DNA of 64,000 nt from Diogma glabrata (Eukaryota > Arthropoda > Insecta > Diptera > Cylindrotomidae): positions 187,702,930 through 187,766,929 of the forward strand of contig OY856188.1 in the NCBI GenBank assembly GCA_963693315.1, written 5' to 3'. A program made the translations under genes and the position numbers. The notes under the pieces were generated by a model. That model was not told where the DNA came from, made no database searches, and saw nothing but the letters and a program-made list of their open reading frames with translations. Positions 1 through 13,639 of the stretch are shown one piece after another (positions within the stretch are counted from its first letter, which is position 1; each line of letters opens with the position of its first letter).

Positions 1-2
1 CG

Positions 3-2030
3 CTCCAACTCAATCTACCAAACAACGAAACCACCAGCATTGATGAAAAATGGGAACAAGTTAAAGAAGCTTACGTCAAAACTGCTACAGATGTGCTAGG
101 CTACCAAGACAAATCACAGAAACCATGGATTAGCGATGATACATGGAAGAAAATTGAAGAGCGTCGACAGCTCAAGTTGCAGTTGTGTCACCAGAACACA
201 ACTGAGATCCGCAACAAATATGAAAGTACAGCAAAACAAGTTAAAAAGATGGCAAGGAATGATCGCAGAAGATATACAGAAAGCATTCTCAAGACTGCGG
301 AAACAGCAGCAGCTAATAGAAATATGCGCACTCTACACAAATGCGTGAGAAAGGTCACCAACAAATATACAAACACTCCACCAATAAAGGATGAATCTGG
401 TCAAACCCTCACAACTCATGAACAACAGCTAAATAGATGGAAAGAATACTTCGAAGACAACTGCCACCAACAAGAAAATAACTTGCAGTCTCCGGATGAC
501 AACTATAACGAAACTATTAGCACCCATCCACCAACGGAACGGGAAGTTAGAGATGCCATACAGAAACTCAAGAACAACAAATCCGCTGGTACAGATAATA
601 TATCAGCAGAATTACTCAAAGCAGATGTAAACACAACAGCAGAAGCTCTAACACCACTATTAGCTGATGTATGGAACGAAGGTAAAATACCAACCAAATG
701 GAAAGAAGGTTTAACCATAACAATCCCAAAGAAAGGTGATCTAAGAGAATGCAAAAATTGGAGAGGTATATCTCTGCTCAACACAATAATGAAAATACTA
801 GCAACGATCATTCTCGAAAGAATATCTCCATCAATTAACATGAAACTAAGAAATGAACAAGCCGGCTTTAGACCAGGAAGAAGCTGTACCGATCATATCA
901 ACACAATCCGTATCATCATTGAGCAATCAAATGAATGGAATTCACCATTGTATCTCCTCTTCGTGGACTTCGAACGCGCCTTCGACTCAATCAACAGGAG
1001 CGCGATATGGAAGACACTTTGTGAAATGGGCATCCCGAAGAAAATAGTTGATCTAATCAAAGAAATGTACCGGGATGCTGCAAACAGAATACAATACAAA
1101 GGACAGCAAAGTGATGAATACTACAACCACCGAGGAGTGAGACAAGGCTGTGTACTATCCCCGCTACTATTCCTAATAGTACTAGATAGTATCATGAGAA
1201 AGCTCGATGATGCAAGTCCAAATGGAATCCAATGGAATACAACAAGACGGCTCAATGATCTAGACTACGCAGATGACATCTGTCTACTTACACACACACA
1301 TACGGACATGCAGCAGAAAATACAGAAGCTATCAACCCTTGCACATGAAGTCGGTCTCAACATTAATATCAGAAAAACAAAGGCTATGAGATTGAACACC
1401 AAAACGATAACACCAATTACCATCAACAATACACAAGTGGACGAAGTTGACAAATTTGTGTACCTTGGTTGTACTGTAGCAAAAACAGGCGGGACTGAAG
1501 AAGATATCAGTCAGCGTATTAACAAAGCCAGAAATACGTTCAATATGCTTCACAAGATCTGGAATGCATCCGTCCTGTCAAGAAAGACAAAGCTACGAAT
1601 GTTCAATGCATGTGTCAAGTCAGTACTGCTGTATGGGTGTGAAACGTGGAAACAAACAAGAAAGATCACAAATAAACTACAGGTGTTTGTGAACAAATGC
1701 CTGAGAAGACTGATCAAATGCTTCTGGCCAAACACCATCAGTAACCAGGAGCTTCTACGGCAGACAGAGCAGCTAGACATTGAGACCGAGATAAAACAAA
1801 GAAAATGGAGATGGATAGGACATACACTGAGAAAATCAGTCGAAGATATAACAAGGATGTCCCTAGAGTGGAATCCACAAGGTAAAAGGAGAGTTGGAAG
1901 ACCACCCATGACATGGAAGAAAACGGTGCTAGCTGAAGCAAAACAAATTGGCAAGACATGGGGTGAACTGAAAGCGATTGCCCCCAACAGAGTTAGATGG
2001 TCCAGTCTAGTAGACGCCCTATGCTCCTAA
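3..2030 (+). CDS. LINE ORF2 (RTE-like), reverse transcriptase part, 5' end outside window
   Basis: Non-LTR retrotransposon polyprotein that would copy its RNA at the target site. The frame is open from the first bases of the window, well upstream of the first possible start, so the endonuclease half lies to the left. The RT domain is complete: conserved palm segment [14 protein letters not shown], motif [11 protein letters not shown] (Asp at 966-968), motif [14 protein letters not shown] and motif C YADD at 1266-1277. The C terminus has the [11 protein letters not shown] and GRPPMTWKK motifs typical of the endonuclease-reverse transcriptase / CFDP2-like group. The stop TAA (2028-2030) is followed 13 bp later by an A-run. 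No internal stop or frameshift is seen, so this is a young copy. RTE-like placement is from motif resemblance only; the coding identity is secure. Confidence 0.88.
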   Translation, partial: LQLNLPNNETTSIDEKWEQVKEAYVKTATDVLGYQDKSQKPWISDDTWKKIEERRQLKLQLCHQNTTEIRNKYESTAKQVKKMARNDRRRYTESILKTAETAAANRNMRTLHKCVRKVTNKYTNTPPIKDESGQTLTTHEQQLNRWKEYFEDNCHQQENNLQSPDDNYNETISTHPPTEREVRDAIQKLKNNKSAGTDNISAELLKADVNTTAEALTPLLADVWNEGKIPTKWKEGLTITIPKKGDLRECKNWRGISLLNTIMKILATIILERISPSINMKLRNEQAGFRPGRSCTDHINTIRIIIEQSNEWNSPLYLLFVDFERAFDSINRSAIWKTLCEMGIPKKIVDLIKEMYRDAANRIQYKGQQSDEYYNHRGVRQGCVLSPLLFLIVLDSIMRKLDDASPNGIQWNTTRRLNDLDYADDICLLTHTHTDMQQKIQKLSTLAHEVGLNINIRKTKAMRLNTKTITPITINNTQVDEVDKFVYLGCTVAKTGGTEEDISQRINKARNTFNMLHKIWNASVLSRKTKLRMFNACVKSVLLYGCETWKQTRKITNKLQVFVNKCLRRLIKCFWPNTISNQELLRQTEQLDIETEIKQRKWRWIGHTLRKSVEDITRMSLEWNPQGKRRVGRPPMTWKKTVLAEAKQIGKTWGELKAIAPNRVRWSSLVDALCS

Positions 2031-2043
2031 ATGGAGATAAAGG

Positions 2044-3922
<1,879 letters not shown>

Positions 3923-4703
3923 ACAATGGTGAATGGTCGTCTTATCAACACTTGTTATAAGTGACAGTGTGAATTTTAAACTAAATTAATCTCTTAAATG
4001 ATAAATATATAAGTATAACTAAATGTAGTGAAAACATTAATTGTAATAATCAGTTTTATATCTAATATAATAGTTTTAAAGTGTTGGTTTTAATAATTAA
4101 ACTCTAAGGTAAGATTGCTTTCAAAAATGGAAAGATGTGGGCGACCAAGATGTAATCTTCCCTAAATGTAAAATTTATTAACTCTGATTTTTACTAGAAA
4201 ACTAAATAAAGGTGTTATTGTGCTATTCGATTTTGTGTAAAATTTAAACCTACTTAGAGCTTTAACTAGCGAAATTTAGTTATTATTTCAAATTCAGTTT
4301 AAAATTTCATTTGTTGACATAATTTTATGTGATAGATTTATCTCTTTCTATTTATCCAAACATTATCCATAAAATCCAATAAGATTTTTGAACGATATCA
4401 ACGAGCAGGGTTAATTGTTTTTGTTAAATTAATTCTTGTGTTTCAAGAAAAATTCAAAACATTCTTGCGTTAATTATATTATATAAAATAATGTTTTATA
4501 AAATTTAAATAAATACATTTCAAATAAAAACATCAAGTGAAAGATAATATTTTTATCCAATTCAATCCCAATACTTTTTAGGTAGATTTCATATAAAAAT
4601 CTACCTATTGTAACGTGCTTCATCTCGGAATTTCGGAAAAATTTTGGTGCCAAACGACTGTATATGATAAGCGGAGACGGAAAATCAAAATGAAAAAAAA
4701 ATT
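3923..4703. other. AT-rich intergenic stretch, nothing recognised
   Basis: Plain AT-rich sequence with stops in all frames and no clear repeat or motif. Confidence 0.5.
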
Positions 4704-4964
<261 letters not shown>

Positions 4965-5051
4965 CTGGTCGTTAAAAACTAAATTTTCCGAGACGCTCCC
5001 TAGAAAAATTCTTTGTGGTCAAAAAACCACAACGGCATTATTTTTTTTTTT

Positions 5052-5629
5052 TGGAAATCAAAAGAACACGTGCCGCAAAATCGTCGAAGTTGATATTTTG
5101 AAAAATTCGTAGATTTTTTCAAATATCTCATGAAATATACAGATGTCAAAAAAAATCACATAACCATTTTTGTAGGAAATTTAATTCTCTACAAAAAAGG
5201 TTCATGTTATTTCTTCCCAAAAACGTATAGTTCTCATGATATTTTGAAAATGAACTTGTAAGTTTTCGTAATTTTTAAAAAACATAAAAAATAAAGATGA
5301 CGAAAAAGTCCTAATTTTCTTCTTATGCTATAGAATGAAATGTATAAAAAAATAATCGTGACAAAAAAATTCAAAATTAGCACTTTTTCGTCGAAATTTT
5401 CATCATTTGGTTTTACGAGTTTCGAAGAATTTCAAGTTTTATTTCAAAATATCATCAGAAATATAGGTTTTAGGAAAAAAATGACTTGAACCTTTTTTGT
5501 AGAGAATTAAATTTTCCACAAAAATGGTTATATAATTTTTTTTGACATCTGCATATTTGATGAGATATTAACAATTTTATCAAAAAATAAACTTCGATGA
5601 TTTTGCGGCACGTGTTCTTTTGACTTTAA
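5052..5629. repeat. Foldback (palindromic) element abutting the gap
   Basis: A long imperfect inverted repeat. AAAAGAACACGTGCCGCAAA near 5060 returns as its reverse complement near 5602-5621. Further paired blocks follow: the stretch around 5140-5210 (AACCATTTTTGTAG, TTAATTCTCTACAAAAAAGG) pairs with 5490-5560, and GACGAAAAAGT near 5300 pairs with ACTTTTTCGTC near 5380. The centre is near 5345. Arms are about 270 bp and diverged. It resembles a foldback MITE with no coding capacity; the right end runs into the N block, so its terminus is unknown. Confidence 0.8.
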
Positions 5630-5630
5630 A

Positions 5631-5830
5631 NNNNNNNNNNNNNNNNNNNNNNNNNNNNNNNNNNNNNNNNNNNNNNNNNNNNNNNNNNNNNNNNNNNNNN
5701 NNNNNNNNNNNNNNNNNNNNNNNNNNNNNNNNNNNNNNNNNNNNNNNNNNNNNNNNNNNNNNNNNNNNNNNNNNNNNNNNNNNNNNNNNNNNNNNNNNNN
5801 NNNNNNNNNNNNNNNNNNNNNNNNNNNNNN
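5631..5830. other. Assembly gap (200 N)
   Basis: Exactly 200 N, probably a fixed-length placeholder. It lies at the end of the foldback, a structure that often breaks assemblies. Confidence 0.99.
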
Positions 5831-5883
5831 AAGCTAGGTAAATAAAATAATTAACTAATTTACGAACTAAACATATACTAATA

Positions 5884-6502
5884 TTATATTATATTAAAAC
5901 TATTGGAATACAATGTTAACAAAGAGGTTTTCTTATGAGGTGCAGTTGATTTAATATTTTCACTCCAGTGAATTTCCGTTCCATTGAGAACGAGATTGCG
6001 TTGGGAAACGAATTTTGATGCTCTTCGTCTGTTAAAGTAGCTTATAACCTTTTTCAAGTGATAAAATAATATCATTAGCTTCAGTTGACGTGGAAAATAT
6101 TACAGTATCTTCGGTAAAAGTTGCAATTTCACAGCTGGGCGGAACAGAAATATCTGCTATATAAATAGAATATAATAATGGTGAAAACAGAAAACCCTGG
6201 GTTTCAGCACCAGCTGAAATATGATGTTGGTCTGAAAAGCTTTTTTTGTAAAAGACGCTAAAGGCGGGTCAAATAAAAAGTTTCTTATAATGTTTATGAT
6301 AGTTAAAGGGAAACCTTGCATGTACTTTTTAATATAAGGCCGTCATGCCCCGTAACAAAAGCTTTGTTAATGAATGTTACATGAAATCATTCCTGTAGAT
6401 TTCTTTTCTCACCGTTTTGATATTTTTAACAATATGTTTTACTTGATGATTACAAAAGTGGCCAGCCCGAAAGCCGAACTGGTGATCGGGAATAGTAGAT
6501 TG
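5884..6502 (-). pseudogene. Jockey-like reverse transcriptase remnant (palm region)
   Basis: Minus-strand reading gives, in order and in shifting frames: IPDHQFGFRAGH, a decayed motif A region containing HDGLILK, FSPLLYSIYIADI, then FTEDTVIF where an active enzyme has F/YADD, then QRNLVLNGTEIHWSENIK. Order and wording match the intact copy on the plus strand (FGFRTGH, LSPLLYNIYTADL, FADDTAIL, VINGKNIPWSNSLK). The catalytic Ala-Asp-Asp is lost and several stops are present, so it is non-functional. It is probably the RT part of the ancient element that continues at 7150-7448. Confidence 0.8.
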
Positions 6503-6598
6503 TATTACTAGTGCGAATGCGTTTTCCAAACAAGAGTTAGTTCCCTACGGTCGTGCTGCAATAACTCGCGTTTGGAAAACGCATTCGCACCAGTAATA
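6503..6598. repeat. Short hairpin element, 37-bp arms
   Basis: Arms 6503-6539 and 6562-6598 match at 34 of 37 positions around a 22-bp spacer. The arm core is GCGAATGCGTTTTCCAAAC. It begins exactly where recognisable RT homology (5884-6502) ends, so it or a larger element carrying it probably inserted there. Confidence 0.8.
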
Positions 6599-7149
6599 CC
6601 CACTATTTTTTGGAACAAATGCATAAAATTTATAAATATTTATTTAATTGTTAATTTAATCATTTATTTAACAAAGCTATAAACAAATTTAAGATATTTA
6701 AATAATTAAAGTGCGCCCTCTTCGTTGTAATAGTTGTAAATTATACTAGCTCGAAAAAATAAACATAAGAATCCAACTACCGGTTTTATAAAAAAACATA
6801 GTAATCCAACTAAGAGCTGTCAAAATTGTAAACTTTGAAAACCCAAATAAATTATTTTTTCTTGCAATTCAAATGATGCAATGTGTTTAAGTTGTTTTTA
6901 CTATATGGTAAGTTATTCAAAATAATATTTTGATATTTTAGTACTTTAGTTTATAAAAATATTATATATAGGATAGCGATAGATTTAACTACAAATCATA
7001 CAAAATATTTTGTGGTCAAATGTGCGGAAAAGTAGATTTTTCTTTTATTCTATTCTAGTACAAAATTGAATATTTTATGCATGAGTTACAAAAAGAAATT
7101 TCTTCTTGATGAGTTTTTTATTAACTCCATTAACTCCTCCATCCCAGGT
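6599..7149. other. AT-rich stretch inside the ancient LINE, not recognised
   Basis: The RT N-terminal part should lie here if the ancient LINE is collinear, but no palm motifs can be read. It may be a replacement or insertion. A good splice-donor-like sequence (ATATGGTAAGT) lies near 6903 on the plus strand, with no supporting exon. Confidence 0.4.
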
Positions 7150-7446
7150 TATTGTTATTTGTATGTTTTAGTGGGGGAATTATATTCTTCTTTTACTTAG
7201 TGAGAATTTTAGTTATTTTAAGAAGTTTCTTTTGAAACTTGAAGTTTCTACGAATTTGAATTCTTTTCGCAATTTTGTTATTTAATATTTTAAGATTGTG
7301 TTTGTCAACTAAATGGCGGTGTAAATGCCATTGTCTGCGAAGAGAGTTTCTTAATGTTTTTAGTTTTTTAATGTTTATTTGTTGTCTGAGAAGGTAACTG
7401 TATATATAATTGGTAAGCTTCTATTAGTGTGTCTGTAAAGGATTAA
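7150..7446 (-). pseudogene. Jockey-like ORF2 remnant, endonuclease-RT linker
   Basis: Minus-strand reading gives SFTDTLIEAYQLYIQ and, after a shift, LRNSLRRQWHLHRHLVDKHN and KRIQIRRNFKFQKKL, ending near IIPPLK. The plus-strand copy at 9900-10260 has TDLVFEAQEKYI, RRQWQRTRNPINK, NKRWGKLLE and KIPPLN in the same order. This ties the fragment to the endonuclease fragment at 12370-13191 across the TA-flanked insertion. Confidence 0.75.
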
Positions 7447-7581
7447 TACACTGAAGAAAAAAATTGAAGTTCATGACAACCTCATCTCAAAGTTGCAGTT
7501 GATTATTCATGCAAAGAAAAATTATTTGCAAACAATTTCACTGTGATTGGAACAAACTACACGATAACATTTTCCTAACAA

Positions 7582-7592
7582 CAGAATGAGGC
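7582..7592. repeat. Target-site duplication, 5' copy (11 bp)
   Basis: AGAATGAGGCT at 7582-7592 recurs perfectly at 12055-12065, directly after the poly(A) run. The first A of the second copy could belong to the tail. The pair fixes both ends of the Jockey insertion. Confidence 0.92.
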
Positions 7593-7744
7593 TCAGTTTC
7601 AATTTAACAGTGAAGTGAATCGTTTCAAACTAAATAATTGAAATAAAATAAATTGTTTAAAATACGGTAATTCGTATACAAGAGTGCTTGTTAACTTTTT
7701 CAACTTGTAAAATCATTGATTTTGCAACTGTGTCATAATAAGCA

Positions 7745-9112
7745 GTGAGTGAAGACGAGTGTGAAAATAATACTAAGAGAAGCCGCGACTTCTCTGAAGA
7801 TGAAGCAGATTTAATTAATAAATTCCCCAAGGTCGAGGAATACGTGATAAAAATGAGTCATAACTCTCAACAAACCTCAAAATTAACCAACACATCTACA
7901 AAACGCTCTAAAGGACTGAACAACATGTCACAAACTCAAAGTTTAAAACCAGATAGCTATAATCAGCCAAAAAACAATTCAACTCAAATCAAAATTAACA
8001 TTCCAGTTCAAAATCGATTTGATCTTTTTGATAATAATACGATTGATGACGTCACAGAAATTGACGACAAAATAGATCAACATAATACAGTTACTAATAA
8101 CAAAAAAAAAAGAAATCATACCTCCAATAATATTAAAAGAAATTTCAACTTTTGATGCGCATGCATTAATAAAAAATAATAATATTACAAAATACAAATT
8201 AAAGTTTATGTCTGTAGGAATTAAAGTTCTTTTGGAAAACGATAAAGACTATAATGAGTTAATTGCTGCGCTAAAAAAGGACAATAAAATGTATTATTCG
8301 TTTGAAAAAAAGGAAAACAAACCTATTAAGTTTGTTCTCTCCGGACTACCAAACTGGAGCATAACAGATATTGAAACAGCGTTGAAAGACGAAGGAGTTG
8401 ATCAACCATCTGAAATTAAGAAACTTAATATTAAAAATCAACGATACATCGATCAAATGACGTATCTTTTATACTTTAAGCCTGGTACTACAAATATTTC
8501 AAAACTTCGTCAAATAAAACATATATATAATGTGATGGTACAGTGGAACAACTATATTAACAGGCGATCTGGTCCCACCCAGTGCAGAAATTGTCAGCTT
8601 TATGGTCATGGAGCTAAACACTGTAATCTTCCATCGAGATGCATGTATTGCAGCAATCAGCATCTCACAACTGAATGTCCTCAACAAGAGAGTCCAAGTG
8701 AACCTGTGATATTAAAATGCGCTAATTGCTCACAATCACACAAATCCAATTCGAAAGAATGTCCAAAACTTGCAGAGTACCAACAAATAAGGGAAAAAAC
8801 AACAAAAAAACGAAACATTAGTCGCAAACCTAGTTTTGTGTTCAATAGCTCGGATTTTCCAACCTTAAATCCGAACCAGAAACTCTCCGAACTGCCGTTA
8901 GAAAATCTAAGCGGATCACAAACACTACAACTACAAATTATTCACATATCACTAACTTCAATAACCATAATAATAGTGATCTATTTACAGTCGAACAAAT
9001 AATGAGGTTAGTAAACGACATCATATCCCAGCTAAAACACTGCAGGAACAAGGAACAACAATTTCAAGTCATAGCCGGGCTTTCAGTTAAGTACCTTTAT
9101 GGCGTTAAATAA
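7745..9112 (+). pseudogene. Jockey ORF1 (gag-like nucleic-acid-binding protein), two frameshifts
   Basis: ORF1 proteins of Jockey LINEs bind the element RNA and form the RNP. Reading starts at a GTG (7745) in an ATG-like context; the first in-frame ATG is at 7853, although the peptide between looks coding, so the start codon is probably mutated. The frame shifts in the A-run 8102-8111, continues 8112 to about 8915, then shifts back to the original frame near 8910-8930 and ends at TAA 9110-9112. The middle part has a PRE_C2HC-like segment (VLSGLPNWSITDIE) and three zinc knuckles at about 8584-8765: CRNCQLYGHGAKHC, CMYCSNQHLTTEC and CANCSQSHKSNSKEC. The C terminus ends in KYLYG, shared with the ancient minus-strand copy. 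Confidence 0.85.
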
Positions 9113-11776
9113 TTTAAATAATATAAAAATTGCATATTGGAATGCGCAAAGCATTTCCAATAAAATTAATGAAATTTATTATTTTTTAGACATAAATAAA
9201 ATTGACATTTTCTTGGTGAACGAAACATGGCTAAAGCCTAATTTGAAACTCTTAAAAAATAGTGAATATATTTGCTATAGAAATGATAGACAACAACAAC
9301 CAGGCGGTGGTATAGCAATTTTCATAAAACGAAACATTAAACATTCACTACTACCCAGCTTTGACACATCAGTTATTGAATCATTAGGCTTAAAAGTGTT
9401 TACACAGCATGGTGAGATAATTATTGTTTCCTGCTATTTTCCAGGTACTAAGATCAATGTTGACAAAATTCAGCAATTTAAAAAGGATTTACGTAACATA
9501 GCCAATAGTCAAAATAGCTTCGTTATCTGTGGAGATTTTAACAGTCGTCATAGATACTGGAACTGTCGAAGATCAAACCGAGCTGGAAATGCTATGTATG
9601 ACGAAATGTCAAGAGGTAGATTTAACATTAGTTTTCCAAATACTTCTTCTTATTGTCCGAATTCTAGTCGAGGCAACCCATCGACACTTGACCTTGCTTT
9701 ACACAATATTCCACACCTTATTTCTCAACCGGTTGCCAAAACTGAGTTGTCTTCTGACCACTTACCAGTTGTATTCGATTTGCTAAACACTTCTCCAAAT
9801 ATAAGTGCAACTTCATCAACGAGTTACAATTTTAATAAAGCTAAATGGGCTTCTCTTTATTTATTCCTCAAAGCCAAAATTAATATTTTCGATATCGAAA
9901 ATCGAATTAATTCTCCAGAAGGCATAGACGATGAAGTAAAACGATTAACAGATCTGGTTTTTGAAGCCCAAGAAAAATATATCCCCAAGCAAAAGCTGAA
10001 ATCTCAAGAGCCTTCAATCCCTAATGAAATCGTACAGCAAATTAAAATAGAAATTGTTATCGTCGTCAATGGCAAAGAACAAGAAATCCAATTAATAAGG
10101 TGAATTACCAGAAAATAAATGCAGCCATACGCAATTCTATCACCAACATCAGGAATAAACGGTGGGGGAAATTATTAGAAACAATAACACCCGGATCTAA
10201 TAAATTATGGAATCTTAACAAAATTGTCGGTAAACCTTCCAAAAAAATACCCCCATTAAATTCTCAGAATAAACTCCTCTTAACAACTTCAGAAAAATGT
10301 AACGCAATCGGTGAAGTTTTTTATCAAGCACATGTCATTAACCAAAATATAAATGACCCAGAAACGACCAAAGCAGTTTTAAATACTAAAACTTTTATTA
10401 GTTCAATTACTTCATGGGAAATTGATGAAATCACAAACCACAGGGAGCTGTTAACAATAGTAAAAAGACTACGAAACAGAAAAGCTTGCGGTAGTGATAA
10501 TATACATAATCAAGTTTTAAAACGAAGTCCTAAAATGTTATTTGTAGCTCTTGCTTTTATCTTCAACGCATGCATGAAAATAGGATATTTTCCATCCGCC
10601 TGGAAAAACGCAAACGTCATAGCAATTTGTAAACCAAAAAAGGATCCTACTAGTCCAACAAGCTACCGACCAATTAGTTTGTTAAGTGGCTTTAGCAAAA
10701 TTTTCGAAAAAGTAATCTATGCTCGACTTAATAAGTTTGTTTCAAGCAAAAACATAATACCATACGAACAATTTGGTTTCCGCACAGGCCACTCAACAAA
10801 TCATCAATTGTTACGAGTAACCAAACTAATAAAACACAAAATCAATAACAAACAATCAGTGGGAATGCTGTTGCTAGACATCGAAAAAGCCTTCGACGCT
10901 ATATGGCATGACGGTCTTCTTCACAAATTATTCAACATCCAAACACCTATCTATCTTGTAAAAATCATTCGCAGTTTTCTTTGCGACAGATATTTTAACG
11001 TTAGTATTGAATGAACAAAATCCAAAAAATTCGCAATTCCTTCCGGAACTCCACAACGAGCAGTGCTTAGTCCATTGCTTTATAATATCTACACCGCCGA
11101 TCTGCCACGATCTAGTGATTGTGAATACTCACTCTTCGCTGATGACACAGCTATCTTGACATCTTCTGAAGATCCAAATTATATCGTCAATAAACTTGAA
11201 GTAGCAATTAATGAAGTCAATAATTTCTTTGATCGATGGAAAATAAGGGTCAATGTTAACAAATATCAAACATGCTTCTTTACACGCAAGCGAAAAACAC
11301 TAAGCCTTCCCAGCAGAGATATAGTTATAAACGGTAAAAACATCCCGTGGTCAAATAGTTTAAAGTACCTAGGTATAACACTTGATAAAAAACTAACCTT
11401 CTCGGATCATATTTCTGAAAGAATTAATAACATGGGAAACGTAATAAAAATGCTTTATCCCTTTATAAACAGAAACTCGAAATTAAATGTTAAAAATAAA
11501 TTGATCCTTTTCAAATCCGTGATTATACCAAAACTAACATACGGTATTCCAGTATGGGAATGCTGTGCAAAATCTCACAGACTTAAACTTCAAAGGACAC
11601 AAAATAAAATATTAAAAATTATTTATAACAAACCATGGCACTATTCTACATACAAGTTACACAAATTACACAACATCGATCTAATAGAAACATATATTAA
11701 CAAACGCAAAAACAAATTTTACCAAAACTTAAATAATATTGATAATCCATTGGTGAATGAGATTCTACAACTTTAG
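9099..11776 (+). pseudogene. Jockey ORF2 (endonuclease-reverse transcriptase), one frameshift and one stop
   Basis: APE-type endonuclease, residues 1-230: N15 in IAYWNAQSIS, E42 in NETW, D146 and N148 in CGDFNSR, D220/H221 in SSDHLPV, so its active site is complete. A one-base loss in the A-run near 10040 moves the frame; RT then reads from about 10037. RT has FGFRTGHST, motif A LLLDIEKAFDA (Asp at 10877-10879) and FADD at 11135-11146. A TGA at 11012-11014 interrupts RT between motifs A and C, and the motif B Gly is replaced (GTPQRAVLSP). It ends at 11774-11776 without an RNase H domain, as usual for Jockey. The product cannot be full length without suppression. Confidence 0.9.
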
Positions 11777-12055
11777 TCAACTTCGTTCACCAAGAAAACC
11801 CCTTAATTAGTTTTAGTTATTAGGTTAAGTAGTTATAGGTATTAGGTTAAGTTATTATAGAAAGGTTTTTTCACACAAATTTTCCTTCATTGTACCATAC
11901 TATAAAAACAAAATTATTCATAAATAATCCAATATTTATTCTAAAGCTGAAAAGTAATATTAAAAAATTTACTGTACTCTTAAAAATTGTAACGAATATT
12001 TTCATAATAATAAAAATCAATAATACGTCAAAAAAAAAAAAAAAAAAAAAAAAAA
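11777..12055 (+). other. Jockey 3' UTR and poly(A) tail
   Basis: AT-rich 3' UTR, with TTAGGTTAAGTAGTTAT-type short repeats around 11820-11850, followed by 26 A (12030-12055). The tail abuts the second target-duplication copy. Confidence 0.85.
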
Positions 12056-12065
12056 GAATGAGGCT
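12055..12065. repeat. Target-site duplication, 3' copy (11 bp)
   Basis: Perfect match to 7582-7592; see that entry. Confidence 0.92.
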
Positions 12066-12369
12066 TATTTAAAATATAAAGTGTTATATTCAATATAACA
12101 GTAGTTGAATAAAGATAATAACTATTTCCCTGAAAAAAAATTTTTTTGGCCTTATATCATGAATTTTTCATTTTAAAGTTTAAGTATTTGAGATTAATTG
12201 AACTATATTTTATTTTCAAATAAATATTTCGTGTGATTGTCTCAACTTCATCGATTTATAATTGTAGAGTTGTTGAAGCAATTTCGTAGTTTGATTCGCC
12301 ATATGTGACCGCACGGTGAGGTTGAGACAATTGCATTTCGATTGGAAATAGGACATGTTTTTTTCAGTG

Positions 12370-13191
12370 TACACATTCTAAGTAGTTTTTATGATTTGAG
12401 CTAGAACGACTGTTTATTTCGTCTTTTATGGCGATAAGTTTAATGTAATCGTTTAAGTGCTTCTTAAAGAAGAGTCTGCTTGTTTGTAGTTGAATTGGAG
12501 AGTAGGATTTTTGCGAACAATAGAATGCGTAGTAAACCTGAAGCTAATGGGCACATGATCTGAACCGAATTCGTTTAATGTGTTTAGAGATGAGATATTT
12601 GAGTGGTTGCTTGAGGTCTAGGGTTGATGGGACGCAGTGGGTTTAATATGGCAAATATGTTGGTGTATCAGGTACATACAAATGAATATTGGGATTTCTT
12701 AAGAGAAAACTTTTTAGTCTTTTACCGATTTAGTTGCTACTAAGACAATTTCAATTGTTGTGCCTCCCGATTAAGTGTCCACAAATGATGGTTGTTTTTG
12801 GCAAGTTGCATAGGATACATATGTCTTTAACGAAAGGAATTTTGGTCACAAAATTGTTAACACAAACTGGTAAACTTATCCCAGGCAAATATACTATTAT
12901 TACTTTAAGGTTACCTCAACTTATTGGGATATTTATTCCCATAGCTTTAACTACTTGAAGATTGAAAGATGAACAAATATTATATGGGATACTTTTGTCA
13001 ATTACAATTGCCACACATTGAAATTATTTCGGCCATATCAAAGAATATTATAATTGTTGGAAATTTTTAGTCGTGATTGATTATTAAGCCATGTTTCTCA
13101 AATCAGTGAGATATGAATAACATTTCTATGCATATAGTCTAGTTGTTTAGAATATTTGTTACTAATCCTGCTAGAATTCCAATATAAAATA
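12370..13191 (-). pseudogene. Jockey-like ORF2 remnant, endonuclease domain
   Basis: Minus-strand reading starts ILYWNSSRISNK (the plus-strand copy has IAYWNAQSISNK), passes HISLI-stop-ETWLN (catalytic Glu region) and ends with FGSDHVPISF (Asp-His motif) near 12560. Many stops and shifts lie between. The right edge meets the T-run that is the poly(A) of the CR1-group insertion; the left edge meets the TA of the MITE. It is the endonuclease part of the ancient LINE. Confidence 0.82.
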
Positions 13192-13639
13192 TTTTTTTTT
13201 TTTTTTTTTTTCTTTATAATTCCTTTTATTAAATTTTAATTATTTATGGTTTACATTTCTTATTTGTTTTAGGCAGGTATTAAAATATAACAAAAGTGAA
13301 ATCATATATTTGCAAAAGCACATAGTGCTAAACGCAAATAAATTTATAAATTATTTGATTTTTGAATCATTGACTTAAGTACATATCAGTAACAAAAATA
13401 TACATACATGCATACACATTTCCACACTTTTATATAAATAAATAAGTTAAATATAAGTTATCTTGATTAGTTTAAAGATTTAAATAATGAGTTACATCCA
13501 AATTATAACTAAAAATATATATGTTTGATTTTTTTTAAATGTTTTTGAATATTGATTCTTATTACTTCTAAAATTAAAAATAAAATTGATTGATTAATTG
13601 ATTCTAAAGACTTATCTAATTGTTAATAAAAATTTATAG
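13192..13639 (-). other. CR1-group LINE 3' UTR and poly(A)
   Basis: AT-rich, non-coding. It ends on the minus strand with A x20 (plus-strand T 13192-13211) next to the endonuclease remnant. Confidence 0.8.

Larger units (their letters stand above)
7593..12055 (+). mobile_element. Near full-length Jockey-clade LINE with defined ends
   Basis: A 4.46-kb element starting CAGTTTCAATTT and ending in a 26-A tail (12030-12055), bounded by an 11-bp target duplication. Order: 5' UTR (7593-7744), ORF1 gag-like with zinc knuckles, ORF2 endonuclease/RT, 3' UTR (11777-12029), poly(A). ORF1 and ORF2 overlap by 14 bp (ORF2 ATG at 9099, ORF1 stop at 9110-9112). Visible lesions: ORF1 start is GTG, two opposite frameshifts in ORF1, one frameshift and one stop in ORF2. 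It is therefore a recent but inactive copy. Confidence 0.9.
7449..12369. mobile_element. TA-flanked MITE, itself split by a Jockey insertion
   Basis: Terminal inverted repeats CACTGAAGAAAAAA (from 7449) and its near complement ending at 12369 (CACTGAAAAAAA on the minus strand), each flanked by TA (7447-7448 and 12370-12371). Without the Jockey insertion and one duplication copy, the element is about 450 bp with no coding capacity, as expected of a Tc1/mariner-type MITE. Support comes from context: excising it restores collinear Jockey ORF2 homology on the minus strand. Confidence 0.65.

Noticed and set aside
5620..5841. ORF made almost entirely of unknown residues
   Set aside because: It is the N gap.
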